A stretch of DNA of 64,000 nt from Bettongia penicillata ogilbyi (GCA_023548195.1 JAJHZJ010000221.1:1594001-1658000), one strand, 5' to 3'; shown: positions 11,934-22,662, numbered from the stretch's first letter. Made by a program: numbers and translations. Notes: generated by a model from the sequence alone, not told the origin.

Positions 11934-12278
11934 ATGATAAGCAATATCTGTCTTAAGCCAAGAATAAGCATTATCTGTGATGGAGATAAACGTGAATCCT
12001 TCTCAACAAAATCAGGGGTGAAGCAACGATGTTCATTATCACCCCCGTTATTCAGTATTGTACTTGAAATGGCAATAAGACCAGAAAGAAAAGGAATTCA
12101 TTTAGCCAATAAGGAAATGAAGCTATCAGTCTTTGTAGATGCTATGGTGGTATACTCGGACAATCCTAGAGAAACAACTAAAAAAGGAGTTGAAACAATC
12201 ACCAACTTCAGCAAAGTTGCAGGATATAAAATAACACATATATCATCAGTATTTCTATATATCACCAACAAAGTCTAG
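11934..12278 (+). pseudogene. L1 ORF2 reverse transcriptase fragment
   Basis: A 114-codon open stretch within dead ORF2. It contains the 'SGVKQRCSLSPPLFSIVLE' block (RT motif B region) and 'VFVDAMVVYSDNP', where intact L1 has an F-A-D-D catalytic box; both the alanine and the second aspartate are changed, so the enzyme would be inactive. 'FSKVAGYKI' and 'FLYITNKV' follow in family order. The open frame is chance survival, not a gene. Confidence 0.9.
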
Positions 12279-12852
12279 CAATAAGAGATTAAAAGAGAAA
12301 TGGCATTTAAAATAACTGTAAGCAATATAAAATATTTGGAAGTCCACCTGCCAAGATAAACCCAGGAACTATATGAACACAATTGCAAAACATTTTTCAC
12401 ACAAACGAAGTCAAGTATAAACAATGGGAAATATATTCATTGATCATGAGTGGACCAAGTCAATATAATAAAAATGACAATTCTACCCAAATTAATTTAC
12501 CTATTCAGTTGTGATACCAATAAAGCTATCCAAAATTATTTTATAAAGCTAGAAAAAAGAATAACAAAATTCATCTGGAAGAAGAAAAAGTCAGGAATGT
12601 GAAGGGAGTCAGTGGAAAAAAGATGGGGATGACCTCCACTGACCTAGCTTATAACTCCTCAGGACAGTTTTCAGAATTTCTATAATCAGAAAAATCGTCA
12701 CCTAGCCATAGTTTTCTAGTAATGATCATCTCTATGCTTGCCGAGGTTGATCCTTAATTACAGATGTATAGTATGGTTCTGGCCTCATATTGTACATCCT
12801 TCCAATTTGATAGGACCTGCCTGAGCTCATGTTTTGTAAGGTAAAATAATTT

Positions 12853-12940
12853 AGAGCAAGAAGGGACTTTAAAGATCATTTAGTCTAACCTTCTTATTTT
12901 ACAGACGAAACTCTCTAAGCCTGTAAAAGTAAAGTCTTAG
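12853..12940 (+). repeat. short MIR/CR1-like fragment
   Basis: 'agcaagaagggactttaaag', 'atcatttagtctaaccttct' and 'tattttacagacgaaactct' are the words shared by 14156-14312, 31668-31780 and 51670-51760. Confidence 0.6.
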
Positions 12941-13086
12941 TTAATACAAAGAGGGGCTGTGATTTGTGTTTGTCTTCTCACTATACTATGAGCAGAAGCA
13001 ATTGTTATGTGCCTATTTTTTTTATACTACCTTTCATTTAGCATCTCCAAATATTTGCCATACCCCACCCCAAACAAATACATCTG

Positions 13087-13335
13087 GCTTAGAGGAGGCA
13101 TCATGCCATGGTGGATACAATGCTGCACTCCTCTGGTATCTGGTAATTGTGTGTGCCTGGGCAAGTCACTTAAAACTCTCTGACTCTCAGTTTCCTCACC
13201 TATAAAATGGAAAGAATAATACCTATAGCACCTACCTCAACAGGGTTGTTGTGAGGCTCAAATGAGAGAATACATGTAAAGTGCTTTGCAATCCTTAAAG
13301 ATCTATGTAAATATGAGTTACTATTGCTGCCCCAA
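13087..13335 (+). repeat. MIR/Ther-type SINE, nearly complete
   Basis: Ordered blocks: 'aggcatcatgccatggtgga', 'gcctgggcaagtcacttaaa', 'agtttcctcacctataaaat', 'agggttgttgtgaggctcaa', 'gtaaagtgctttgcaatcct'. The tail is of the L2-like class rather than the BovB-like tail of Mar1. Confidence 0.85.
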
Positions 13336-13384
13336 CCATTCTTCTATGGGTATGGGAAGGAGGACTTTCTAGCAAAATTGGTTT

Positions 13385-13805
13385 ATTTTTCATTTTTTCA
13401 TTAATTATTTATTGATTTTGAACTTTTTTTAAATTTTAAGTTCTCAATTCTTTCCCTCTCCTGTCCCTCCCTCACCCAGAGAAGGCAAGTAATATATCAA
13501 TTATACATGCGAAATATATTGCCATATTATCTATGTTGCAAAAAAAAACCAAGAAAAATAAAGAAAGTGAAAAATATATACTCCAATTTGCACTCAGAGT
13601 TCATCAGTTCTCTCTCTGGAGGTGGATAACATTTTTCATCATCCTTTGGAACTGTCTTGGATCATTGTACTGATCAGAGCAGCCAAATCTTTTGCAGTTG
13701 ATCATGGTTATAATATTGCTGTTATACAATGTTCTCCTGGTTCTGCTCATTTTACTCTGCCTCAGTTCATAAAAATCTTCCCAGGTTCTTCTGAAACCAT
13801 CCTGG
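13385..13805 (-). mobile_element. L1 3' end, antisense, truncated
   Basis: Contains 'tctctggaggtggataacat', 'tgtcttggatcattgtactg', 'cagttgatcatggttataat' and 'tcctggttctgctcatttta', the L1 3' UTR complement. It ends near 'tctgaaaccatcctggcagg'. Confidence 0.85.
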
Positions 13806-13883
13806 CAGGAGTGTTAACCACATCTTCCTCCAACCAACCCACTACTCTACCTTTTACACCACAGAAGGACACTTCCTCTAAAA

Positions 13884-14099
13884 TAAGAGTTCTTAACCTA
13901 AGGGGGTGGAATGGGGTGAGAATGGTCTGTGAACTTAGATGGAGAAAATAAATTATATCTTTTTTTTCACCACTAGCTTTTAACTGAAATTTAATATTTC
14001 CTTCAATTATTTGGAAAATGTGATTCTAAGAAGGGGTCCTGTAAGGCTTCATCAAGTGCTAAAGTGGTCCATGACACACAAAAAAGCTAAGAACTCCTG
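13884..14099. mobile_element. hAT-type MITE with 8-bp duplication
   Basis: A 216-bp element with inverted ends 'taagagttcttaacc' and 'gctaagaactcctg'. It is flanked by CTCTAAAA (13876-13883) and CTCTAGAA (14100-14107), 7 of 8 identical and fitting the hAT preference nTCTAGAn. No coding capacity, so it depended on a transposase in trans. Confidence 0.75.
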
Positions 14100-14155
14100 C
14101 TCTAGAAGGAGGGGCCAAACCCAGTCCTGATGTACTCAATATTTATTGAGTATAG

Positions 14156-14312
14156 ATGTCTGAGGGACCTTAGAAGCCACCCAGTCCAATCCACCCTCAT
14201 ATTACATAGAGGAAATTGAGAAATTAAGTGACTTCCCCAAGGTCTCTCAGGTAGGTAGTAACCTCTGTCCCCCACCCCAATCCACTGTCCTTTCCACTGT
14301 AGCATGCTGCTC
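14156..14312 (-). repeat. MIR-like SINE, antisense
   Basis: 'gagggaccttagaagccacc', 'gaggaaattgagaaattaag' and 'tgtcctttccactgtagcat' give the complement of a CORE-SINE head and CORE. Confidence 0.65.
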
Positions 14313-14394
14313 TCTCTTTCATTCTAGATTTATGTGCTGACTGGGAGAAGCATTGCAGCAAATACTTGCTATCAGTCATGTTTTGTGTTTGTTT

Positions 14395-14712
14395 TTCTAA
14401 CCCCTTTGCCTTTTCACTGGCTATCCCCCACTTCTAGAATGATCTCTCTCTTTATATCTAAAACTTAGCTCTCAGTTCTAGATTTAACTCAAAAATTGCT
14501 TTTCCCCTATCTCCCCTCTACCCCACCAGTACCTTCACTCAAATACTATCTTTCATTTACATTGAATATACACTGTATAGGCATAGTTATTTGCATGTTA
14601 TTTCCCCCATTAGAATGTGAACTTATTGAGGACAGGGATTCTGTTTTGGCCTTTCTTGGCATCCCAAGTACTTATCCCAGTGCCTGTCACACAGGTTTGT
14701 TGATTGACCAAC
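14395..14712 (+). mobile_element. L2 LINE 3' end
   Basis: 'cactggctatcccccacttc', 'tgcatgttatttcccccatt', 'agaatgtgaacttattgagg' and 'cccagtgcctgtcacacagg' run in L2 3' order to 'ttgttgattgacc'. Confidence 0.85.
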
Positions 14713-15035
14713 TGTCACAGTCTACAAGGAGGGGTTTCTTTAAGCTGTTGGAACTTCACTGAGAGTGCTGCCTCATACTGTTCTCTAAGCACTAGGGAAT
14801 CCCTTTTCTGTCTGGGGAGGGAGTCGTTGTTTTCCTCCTGGTGTAACATTCCCCTTGAAATAGATCCACCAGGACTGTTCTCGCCTCCAAAGGATGGGGA
14901 GAGCTGTAAAATAACACAGCAACAAACGCCTACAACACTAACTGGTGTAGCAAATATAACTTGATACTTTTCTATGATCTGAATTTGGTCAATCGCCTTT
15001 CCTTCTTCCTTCCCATTCAGGAAGTTTGCGTTCTG

Positions 15036-15339
15036 TGATCTAAGATAATTCCAAAAGACTAATGTTAGAAAATGCTGTCTACATCCAGAGAAAGAACTAT
15101 GGGGTCTGAATGCTGATTAACACATACAATTTTCTCCCAATTTTTTTCTTTCTCATGGTTTTTCCCTTTTGTTCTGATTCTTCTTTCACAACATGACCAA
15201 TGTGGAAATATGTTTAATGTGATTGTACATATATAACCTATATCAGATTGCATGCCATCTTAAAGAGAGGGAAAAATTTAGAACTGTAAATCTTATAAAA
15301 GTCAATGTTGAAAAGTAAAAATAAATAATTTTTTTAAAA
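15036..15339 (+). mobile_element. 5'-truncated L1 with target-site duplication
   Basis: About 304 bp of L1 3' UTR ('ccagagaaagaactatgggg', 'acaacatgaccaatgtggaa', 'gtcaatgttgaaaagtaaaa') plus an A-rich tail. It is flanked by 'aagtttgcgttctg' (15022-15035) and 'aaatgtgcattctg' (15340-15353), 11 of 14 identical. Confidence 0.85.
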
Positions 15340-15444
15340 AAATGTGCATTCTGAAGTCACAAAACAGCCTCATTTTAAAAACACCATTTCAGTGTCTGAT
15401 GCTTGCATTGTGTACTTCACAATCTCTCATACATGCTTTGAGAC

Positions 15445-15612
15445 TGTACCAGACCTGGAATTTTAGTCAGGAAGTCCGAAGTCCTGCTTTAGAAACTTAC
15501 AAGTCACTTAACCTCCCTTTGCCTAGGTTTCATCATCTGTAAAATGGGAACAACAGCACCTACTTCTTGCGAATCTTAAAATGTCATATAAATGCTGTTA
15601 TCATTATTTTCT
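15445..15612 (+). repeat. MIR-like SINE
   Basis: 'ctggaattttagtcaggaag', 'catcatctgtaaaatgggaa' and 'aaaatgtcatataaatgctg' in order. Confidence 0.75.
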
Positions 15613-16240
15613 GTTTTAGATACTGCTTTTCCCAAGAAGACATTTTTCCAAGCCTTCTTTAGTTTGTAGGCAAATACAGAGACACATCAATAAAAAGTAA
15701 CCAAGGAAGGACTAAGAATACAGTGGGGACACACCTACTGTAGATTCAATACCTGTCACAGCTGAAAATCTGGAGTATGGTCTAATGCCTTGAGGCATTC
15801 AAGAAGTTAAACCAGTATGTTGAGTCTCAAAGAGGAAAGACGCTTGGATGTTTCACGTGAGTATCACTGACAACTCCCTGCAAAGCTTCCCCCTCACTCT
15901 GCTCAGTCTCTGGCTCAGTTGGTTGTTCTCAAAGAGAACCAAAATGACCCAGACTCAGTAGCAATAAGACAAAGAGAGCTAAAGGGATTGGGAAAGACCC
16001 TGGACACCAGGAAAATAAATTGTACCAGACACTGTAATACGATCAGCCTCCAAGAACCTTAATAAATGCTAGTTTCCAAAGGAGGAGACAAGGGAAAAGT
16101 TTAAATACCAATTCTGGACAATAATACAATTGTGTCAAGGCTCATAATAGCTATCCTGAGGTAGTATATAATTAAGTGTTAAGGGAATCATTCAGACGTT
16201 TAAGTTCTGTGGTCTTACCTATGGATTCATTGATGTAGGA
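15613..16240. other. mostly unique DNA
   Basis: A short antisense piece of the AAC-tailed repeat may lie at 15893-15950 (gttgttctcaaagagaacca). Nothing else is recognised. Confidence 0.4.
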
Positions 16241-16244
16241 AACT

Positions 16245-16615
16245 TCTGATGAAGAAACTCCTTCTACCATGGCAGATCAGCAACTGCCCTGCAATTTACA
16301 GTCTTAGAGAATTGGCAGGGCATCGAGAAGTTATATGAGTCATCCAGTCATGCAGTCAGTATGAGTCAGGAATTGAACCCAGGTCTTCCTGCCTTCAAAG
16401 GCAACTTTCTATCCACCGGGGCTTGCTTGCTCTGCTTTTTGTTTTATTTTGTTTTGTTTTAAACCAGACCCGCCTGTGAGTTTATTGTTCTAGGCAACTC
16501 CCAGTTGAAGTAACTCCCCCTCCCAAGGCAGATCTGCCAACTTACAGTCTTACCTCAGGCTTTCCTGCCTCTAAAGCCAGTTCTCTACCCACTATATCAC
16601 CCTGCCTCTTATTAA
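16245..16615 (-). repeat. dimeric CORE-SINE, antisense
   Basis: Reverse counterpart of 6885-7195. On the plus strand the second monomer comes first (tgcaatttacagtcttagag, 'cttcctgccttcaaaggcaa'), then the linker complement 'ttgttttattttgttttg', then the first monomer ('ctaggcaactcccagttgaa', 'tcccaaggcagatctgccaa', 'tttcctgcctctaaagccag'). Shared unit order and shared linker argue for one mobilised dimer. Confidence 0.7.
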
Positions 16616-16619
16616 GTAA

Positions 16620-17545
16620 TTTATACTTAATAAACCTCAAGTAAACACAACGAACTCAAGTAAACACAGCATAGCCTATATGAATCCTAACCCTATAAAG
16701 TACATGGTGAGGAATGAAGTTTAGACTTTGAGCAGCACCACACTAAATGAAATTGCTTTATTTCTCACCAATAGATCATTTTACCTCTTTAGATACTCCA
16801 CAACAATCCTGCCTCTGGATAGGGTAGAAGTAGCCCTGAGTTTTTGAAGACTATACCAGAGGACATGAACTATTATATATTATGCCAACTTGAAAGGGTT
16901 TCATATATAAGCCAGACTAAATGCCTCCTCTCTGAAGAACAGTGTAGCTTAGTCCTGAAAGACTCATCACCAGAAGGTTGGCCAAAAAGTGATGATATTT
17001 TTTTTTTTTTGCCATAGCAACCCATGAAACAGACAACAATGTAAATGGTCCTAGGTTCTTTATGGTCCCCTCCTATTTCTTCATTGATAGTGGAGTGATG
17101 GAAAGAAGGGACATGATACTGAGAATTACATAATTCTATGACTGTTTACAAATGGACAGTGCTTTTAACATGTCAGCTTCACCTAAAGACCCACAAACTC
17201 ACATGTTGTTGGAGAGATTGAAGCACATCCCTATTGGCATTCTTAGTATAAATTAAACCAGAAGACTCAACAAATCACAGCTAAATTGAAGGGTAGCTCT
17301 CAGATTCTCCTCAGAGAGGGAAATGAAGGAGCTGGCCAAAGACAACAAGAAACATCACTTCTAGGGACACTTAGTCCTTTCCTCTTCAAGTTTGTACTCA
17401 TGATGAGTATGAACAAAAGGACTGCTATGAGGAGAGGTGTCATTCACGGCCATTTTCCAGCTGTAGAGAATAAAGAGGTAGAGAAAGCCTATGAAAACTT
17501 GACAGATCCTGAAAACTTGTAGATTTACACTTTGATAGTCCATAA
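16620..17545. other. unique DNA, no gene recognised
   Basis: Holds a small slippage duplication at 16636-16668. The plus-strand frame 17286-17522 (78 aa) has no recognisable domain, and the antisense frame over it is its shadow. No splice or promoter evidence. Confidence 0.4.
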
Positions 17546-17547
17546 TG

Positions 17548-17808
17548 TTGATGCACCTAAGTAGATCAGTGGCTAGAGCTTTGGCTCTAGAGTCAGGAAG
17601 GGTCATCTTTCTGAGTTCTAATCTGACCTCAAAGACTTAGTAACTGTGTGATCCTGGGCAAATCACTTAACCCTGTTTGCCTCAGTTTCCTCATCTGTAA
17701 AATGAGTTGAAGAAGGCAAACCACTCCAGTATCTTTGCTAAGAAAACCCCAAATGAGATCATGAAAAGTCAGACATGACTGAAATGCCTGAATAAGGACA
17801 AAAAAACA
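17548..17808 (+). mobile_element. Mar1-type SINE
   Basis: Complete head (agtagatcagtggctagagc), CORE (cagtttcctcatctgtaaaa) and BovB-like tail (gaaggcaaaccactccagta to 'gtcagacatgactgaaatg'). Confidence 0.9.
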
Positions 17809-17809
17809 A

Positions 17810-18980
17810 CTTGGATGCAAAGTGGACTCAGAAGTAGATGTTGAAAAATATGTTGTAAAATACAATTCTGGATCACAAAACAACTAGAGACTTATACACC
17901 CCTTAGAAGCCGCAAATCTCTGCAATTTTCCTTTTAATCATCAACTTAACAATTATCAAAACAACACAAACATTTCAGTATATGATATTATAAGAAAGGA
18001 GAACTTAAATATAACTGTATCAGAATTGCATGGAGGGAGAGATGGAAATGCTTTCTCCAATCCATCAGTGACTGATATCATGGGATTGGAGTATCTGGTG
18101 CTGGTAAAGAAAAATCCTGGAGGAAGAAGGAGAAGAAACAAAAACAAGAGTTGGAGTGTTTGGAGTTTCATCTTCCATCCTGATACCATATGGGTTTTTT
18201 TCCAAAATTGAGTATTTAGCCTGCCTCTGACTTGTGCTACTCTGGGCTTCAGTGCCCAGAGAGGTAATTGTGTCTGTGGCTGTGACTCTAGTTATAGCCA
18301 ATGCTGTTATTAACGATGCATTTGATTCTGGGCAGAAAGAGACTAAAACCAGAAGGTGTGGTATAGATTGCACCAGGCTAGGTGAGTAACTGTCCCTTAA
18401 AACAGCATCCCTCTATTAGGACTCTGAGATGGAGAAGGAAGCAATGGCCTTGACAGACAACTTTCCTGAGGGAAAGGAATTAGAGTAGCCAGTTCCCTGC
18501 TGCAATTGGCAGCACCCTCCATATATATATACTCTATGTGTATATGTATATATGTGTGTGTGTGTGAGCATGTGTATACAGCAACCACAAACTATTTCTC
18601 TCCTCCTTACTCCTCTTTGCTTTACTATTATTTTTCCCATTGTCATATAAACCAATCAATATCCAAAACCCCTTATTGTACAATAGTATACTCTATGGCA
18701 AAGGCAAATGGAAGGGAGAGGTAGTGTGAGGACAGTGGGGGACACACCCCACACCTAACGGAGGCCCAGGACAAGAAGTAGCAGAGCAATGATTTCTTCC
18801 TTGGGAAATCACCAACCTTTTTGCTTACTCTCTGGTAGTAGCCTATCAGCAGCTGAAGGGGAGAAAGAAGAGAAAGAGTAAGCAGAGAGAGATTTCTAAC
18901 CTAAAACAAACCAAAATCTCCGACACTAGAAAGGACAAACCTACCTAGGACAAAGGAGAAGGGAATTCCTGTTTTTTAGA
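17810..18980. other. mostly unique DNA with a small microsatellite
   Basis: 18525-18572 is an interrupted TA/TG microsatellite. The overlapping short frames at 17956-18373 and 18397-18724 lie on both strands, have no recognisable domain and in part cross the microsatellite; I do not call them genes. Confidence 0.4.
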
Positions 18981-18984
18981 ATCC

Positions 18985-19165
18985 TTAACCAGTGCACTTG
19001 TTAGCTATGTGATCCAAGTTACTTAATTCTGTCTTCCTCAGCTTCTTCACCTGTAAAATGAGCCAGAGAAGGAAATGGCAAAGCACTCCAGTATCTTTGC
19101 AAAGAAAACCTAAAAGGAGTCACAAAATGTCGAACACCACTGAAAAATAAGTAATCAACAACCAA
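18985..19165 (+). mobile_element. Mar1-type SINE, head missing
   Basis: Starts within the body (ttgttagctatgtgatccaa) and keeps the CORE and tail (agagaaggaaatggcaaagc, 'ggagtcacaaaatgtcgaac'). Confidence 0.85.
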
Positions 19166-19274
19166 GGCACGCCTGGGTTCCCCTCCAAGCTCTATCTCCC
19201 CTTCCAGCAGTAGCTCATTGGTGAATGAACAGAGCTTCCTTCACTCACCCTAATCAGCACCTACACTTCAATCA

Positions 19275-19690
19275 CTCAAGAAATCAGCATTTATTAAGTG
19301 TTGAAATGTACCATGCACAGTGCTAAGCACTAGGAATAAGAAAAGAGTCAAAAGACAGTCCTTGCCCTCAAGGAGCTTACAATATAATCTGAGAGGCAAC
19401 CTGTGATTATACACACACACACACATACATATACATATACATACATACATACATATATATAAACATATGATAAGGAAAAAGACAAAAAGAAGGCATTGAA
19501 TTTAAAAGGGATTAAGGAAGATTTCCTGTAAAAGGTGGGATTCTAGGTGGGACTTAAAGAAAGCCAGAGAGGTCAGGAATGGGAGAAGAGGAGGAAAAAC
19601 ATTCCATTCATGGGGAACAGCCAGAGAGAATGCTGGGAAGTGGAATTTGGAGTGTCTTGTTGATGGGACAGCCAGAAGACCAGCATCACC
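19275..19690 (-). mobile_element. L2 LINE 3' portion, antisense
   Basis: 'cagcatttattaagtgttga', 'cagtgctaagcactaggaat', 'ccctcaaggagcttacaata', then 'gattctaggtgggacttaaa' and 'ttccattcatggggaacagc' follow the same order as 1030-1420 and 22.2 kb. A CA/CATA microsatellite at about 19412-19462 has grown inside it. Confidence 0.75.
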
Positions 19691-20200
19691 ACCAGCATTC
19701 TATAATATATAAGAAAACGTGAACTTCTGTTACATCCAGTCAGAAGAATCTGTATGACATCACAAGAAATGAAATTTAATATACTTCAACAGGCCAGAAG
19801 CGACTGAACACCGACGAACAAAGATTTCAGAATCTACTTTCTACATGCAGTCATATCATCAGCTGGTTGGAGCAAAGGCCAAAACAGATGCCAGAGGAGA
19901 AGAAAGAATAAAGATGAGACGATATCGTGAGTAATTACAGCAGCTCTGGCATCACCTGTTCAACCAAGCTGCCAACTCTGAAAAAGTGAGAAATGAGCAA
20001 AAATAAAGATCATGCTTATCACCACTTCTTAGAAAAGTTTAACTAATTAAAAAAACCTGAGTCAGAAATCATCTCAGGTAGCAAGAGAAGAGTCAGGGCA
20101 ACAGCAAGTGTTTAGAGTGTGAGATGTAGAAAGGATATGAATCTTTGTCATTTCAGTAATATGACTGACATCCCCCTTATGTGGGGCTCCTTAAGAGTAC
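19691..20200. other. unique DNA
   Basis: No family recognised. The string 'gaagcgactgaacaccgac' at about 19797 resembles the last bases of an RTE-type tail but is too short to call. Confidence 0.35.
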
Positions 20201-20204
20201 TCGG

Positions 20205-20458
20205 GCAGCTAGACAGCTTGGTAGATAGAGTGCCAAGCCTGGAATCATGGAGACTCATCTTCCTGAGTTCCAATCTGACCTCAGATGCTTACTAGCTATG
20301 AGACCCCAGGCAAATCACTTAACCCTGTTTGCCTCAGTTTCCTCATTTGTAAAATGAGCTGGAGAAGGACATGGCAAACCACTCCAGTATCTTTGCTGAG
20401 AAATCCCCAAATGGGGTCATGAAGAGCCAGACATGACTGAACTAATGACATTAAGAAC
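20205..20458 (+). mobile_element. Mar1-type SINE, complete
   Basis: One of the best-preserved copies here: head 'gggcagctagacagcttggt', CORE 'tttcctcatttgtaaaatga', tail 'ggagaaggacatggcaaacc' to 'agccagacatgactgaac'. Confidence 0.92.
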
Positions 20459-20905
20459 AGTTAATTCACATAGATGATAAATGTCCCTGAAAGAAGAGCC
20501 CATTAGAAGAAGAGGCTGATTCCCTCAGAACCCCCAAGTTCTCTCCCTGTTGTGGGGAGAAATCTAGAGCCCTACACAGGCCCCTGGGAGTGCTGGAAAA
20601 CCACCAGAAAAGGCAGGAGAGGTTTTTGACTGTCTACATGCTCAAGTACATATTCTTGCTGGGTCCTCTACTCTTAAATATCTGGTCCATGTTTTATGCT
20701 TTATAAGCCTAAGTGAGTGAATGAAGGAGAGTTGATGGTCACCCTTTGAGAAAGCATTGTGTGCTGATTATGATATTTTCTCAGGCACTGTCTTCTTCAT
20801 GCAGTTGTCCCTGTTTTGGCTTTATTCCTTTAACTCCTGGTCATATTAGCCCTCACCCACCCCCCCAATTGGTGTTTTCTCTCTCTCAACTGTCACTCTC
20901 ATTTG
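20459..20905. other. unique DNA
   Basis: No repeat or gene recognised. The 61-aa frame reaching 20931 runs into the L1 tail. Confidence 0.4.
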
Positions 20906-20921
20906 TTCCGATAAGTTTCTT

Positions 20922-21732
20922 TTTTTTTTAATTTGTTGATTTTTAAAATTTTTTTATTTTAATTTAATTTTTTTTTATTTTTAGTGTTCTACAATCACCA
21001 CCATAAAATGTAGATTTTTTCTCCCCTACCTATCCCCCACCACCCTCCTCCCTCCCCAAGATGGCATACAATTCTATATAGGATCTACACATACTTTCCT
21101 ATTGAATATGTTTTCACTATAGTCATGCTGTGTAGACAAACTAAAATAAATGGAAATCATATAACAAATCAAAGCACAATACACGTACACACACAAAAAC
21201 AATCTGGTACATTCTGTGAATGAATTCCATATTTCTTTCTCTGAGTGTGGAAGGCATTTTGCCTTAGAAGAACATTGGAATTTTTTTTAAAGTTCTTGTG
21301 TTGTTACAAAGTTCCAAGTCTACCAGAAAAAACTCTCACACTGTGGTTGTTGCTATGCATAAAGTTCTCCTGGTTCTGCTCCTTTCACTCAGCATCAGAT
21401 CATATAAGTCCTTCCGGGCCTCTCTGAAGTCTTCTTGTTCATCATTTCTTATAGCATAATACTATTCCATTACATTCATATACCATAATTTATTCAGCCA
21501 TTCCCCAGTTGATGGGCATCCCCTTGATTTCCAGTTTTTGGCAACTACAAAGGGTGCTGCTATAAATATTTTTGTACATGTAGGACCTTTTCCCATTTTT
21601 ATGATCTCTTGGGGATACAGTCCTAGTAGAGATATTGCTGGGTCAAAGGTTATGCACATTTTTGTAGCCCTTTGGGTATAGTTCCAAACCGCTCTCCAGA
21701 ATGGTTGGATGAGCTCACAGCACCACCAACAA
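20922..21732 (-). mobile_element. 5'-truncated L1, antisense, with 16-bp duplication
   Basis: An 811-bp L1 in reverse: T-rich tail complement, 3' UTR, then the ORF2 C-terminus. The duplication 'ttccgataagtttctt' (20906-20921) and 'ttccgttaagtttctt' (21733-21748) agree at 15 of 16 bases and fix both ends. The unusual 3' UTR (cctccccaagatggcataca) suggests a different L1 subfamily from the copies at 8 and 15 kb. Confidence 0.9.
21462..21659 (-). pseudogene. L1 ORF2 C-terminal fragment
   Basis: A 65-codon frame containing 'FDPAISLLGLYPQEI', 'TCTKIFIAAPFVVAKNW' and 'LNKLWYMNVME', blocks in the order of the L1 ORF2p C-terminus. The stretch continues in a damaged frame. It is part of the truncated L1. 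Confidence 0.9.
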
Positions 21733-22003
21733 TTCCGTTAAGTTTCTTGTTCTGCTCTCCTCCCAGGCAGTCACCACCATGGCTCCCAGTTGCTCATGGC
21801 CATGTTTCCCAATCATTCACTACCTTTAGTGCCTGGTAAAAAAAAAAAGCTCATTTTTCAAAATATCATAGGGAACAAGAAGGGAAAATTTTGTCCAAAA
21901 AATAAAGAAGATGACACAATTTTAAAGGTGCCAAAGTTTGAATTTTCAAAGTTGAGTAATTTTATTGAATAAGCACTTATTAAGCACCTACTATGTGACA
22001 AAG

Positions 22004-22244
22004 TGGGGCCAGTAGTTGAAACAGTAGATAGAGCACTGGGCCTGGAGTTAGAAAGGCCAGAGTTCAAATTTGGTCTCAGACATTTATTAGCTATGTGACC
22101 CTGAGAAAATCACTTAAGCCCTGCCTGCATAAAATGGGAGAAGGAAATGGCAAAGCACTCTATCATCTTTGCCAAGAAAACCCCAAGGGCAGTTGGTCCA
22201 CTGTTTCACAAAGAGACAGACATGACTGAGTGACACAACAGCAA
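22004..22244 (+). mobile_element. Mar1-type SINE
   Basis: Head 'ggggccagtagttgaaacag', body 'ttagctatgtgaccctgaga', tail 'ggagaaggaaatggcaaagc' with a short insertion (ggcagttggtccactgtttc), ending 'gacatgactgagtgacacaa'. It splits the antisense L2. Confidence 0.88.
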
Positions 22245-22401
22245 TGTGCAAAAAGCCCCTTCCTACAAGTGGCTCATGTTCTACCCAGATAATTTTGAGG
22301 GGGAGAGAGACTATTCAGGAAAGGTTTCATGAAGGAATGAAGGAAGCAGCTCTAAGCTTGACCTTGGAGAACTCTGAGAGACAGATGAGAGAGAGCCTAT
22401 A

Positions 22402-22662
22402 TAATGAATAGCTGGCATCTATGGAATGATTTAAGGTTTGCAACATACTTTAACCTGCATTATCTCATTTGATTCTCACAGCACTGGGACCAAGAAAGAG
22501 CTATTATTCTCCCCATTTTATAGATCAAGCAACTAAGGCTAAAAGAGGTTACATCATTAGCCCAGGATCACACAGCTAGGCAGTGAGTGATACAGGATTC
22601 AAACTCAGGTCTGTTTGACTTCAAGTCCAGCACTCAATCCACCATGTTATCCAGCTGTCTGC
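22402..22662 (-). repeat. MIR/WSINE-like CORE-SINE, antisense
   Basis: 'tctatggaatgatttaaggt', 'attatctcatttgattctca', 'ggatcacacagctaggcagt' and 'ccagcactcaatccaccatg' run in reverse order. Nested in the L2. Confidence 0.85.

Larger units (their letters stand above)
7430..12660 (+). mobile_element. decayed L1 LINE: ORF1, spacer and most of ORF2; 3' end missing
   Basis: The order is L1-like: probable 5' leader (about 7430-7570), ORF1 with coiled-coil and RRM-like parts (7570-9330, interrupted), a purine-rich spacer (9330-10100), then ORF2 from the endonuclease start near 10110 through the reverse transcriptase to about 12660. The endonuclease part includes 'aatgaaataatatcaatact'; the reverse transcriptase part encodes 'CSLSPPLFSIVLE'. 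Frameshifts and stops are everywhere, so it is dead. Homology stops before the C-terminal part and 3' UTR of ORF2, which is unusual because L1 copies normally lose the 5' end. An L1 3' end, an AAC-tailed repeat and a microsatellite lie inside it. Confidence 0.85.

Noticed and set aside
17286..17522. A 78-aa frame as a small gene
   Set aside because: No recognisable family, no RNA-processing context, and an overlapping antisense frame of similar length.
20205..20280. tRNA gene suggested by a tRNA-like head
   Set aside because: This is the head of a Mar1 SINE, repeated many times in the window and lacking a cloverleaf with intact arms.
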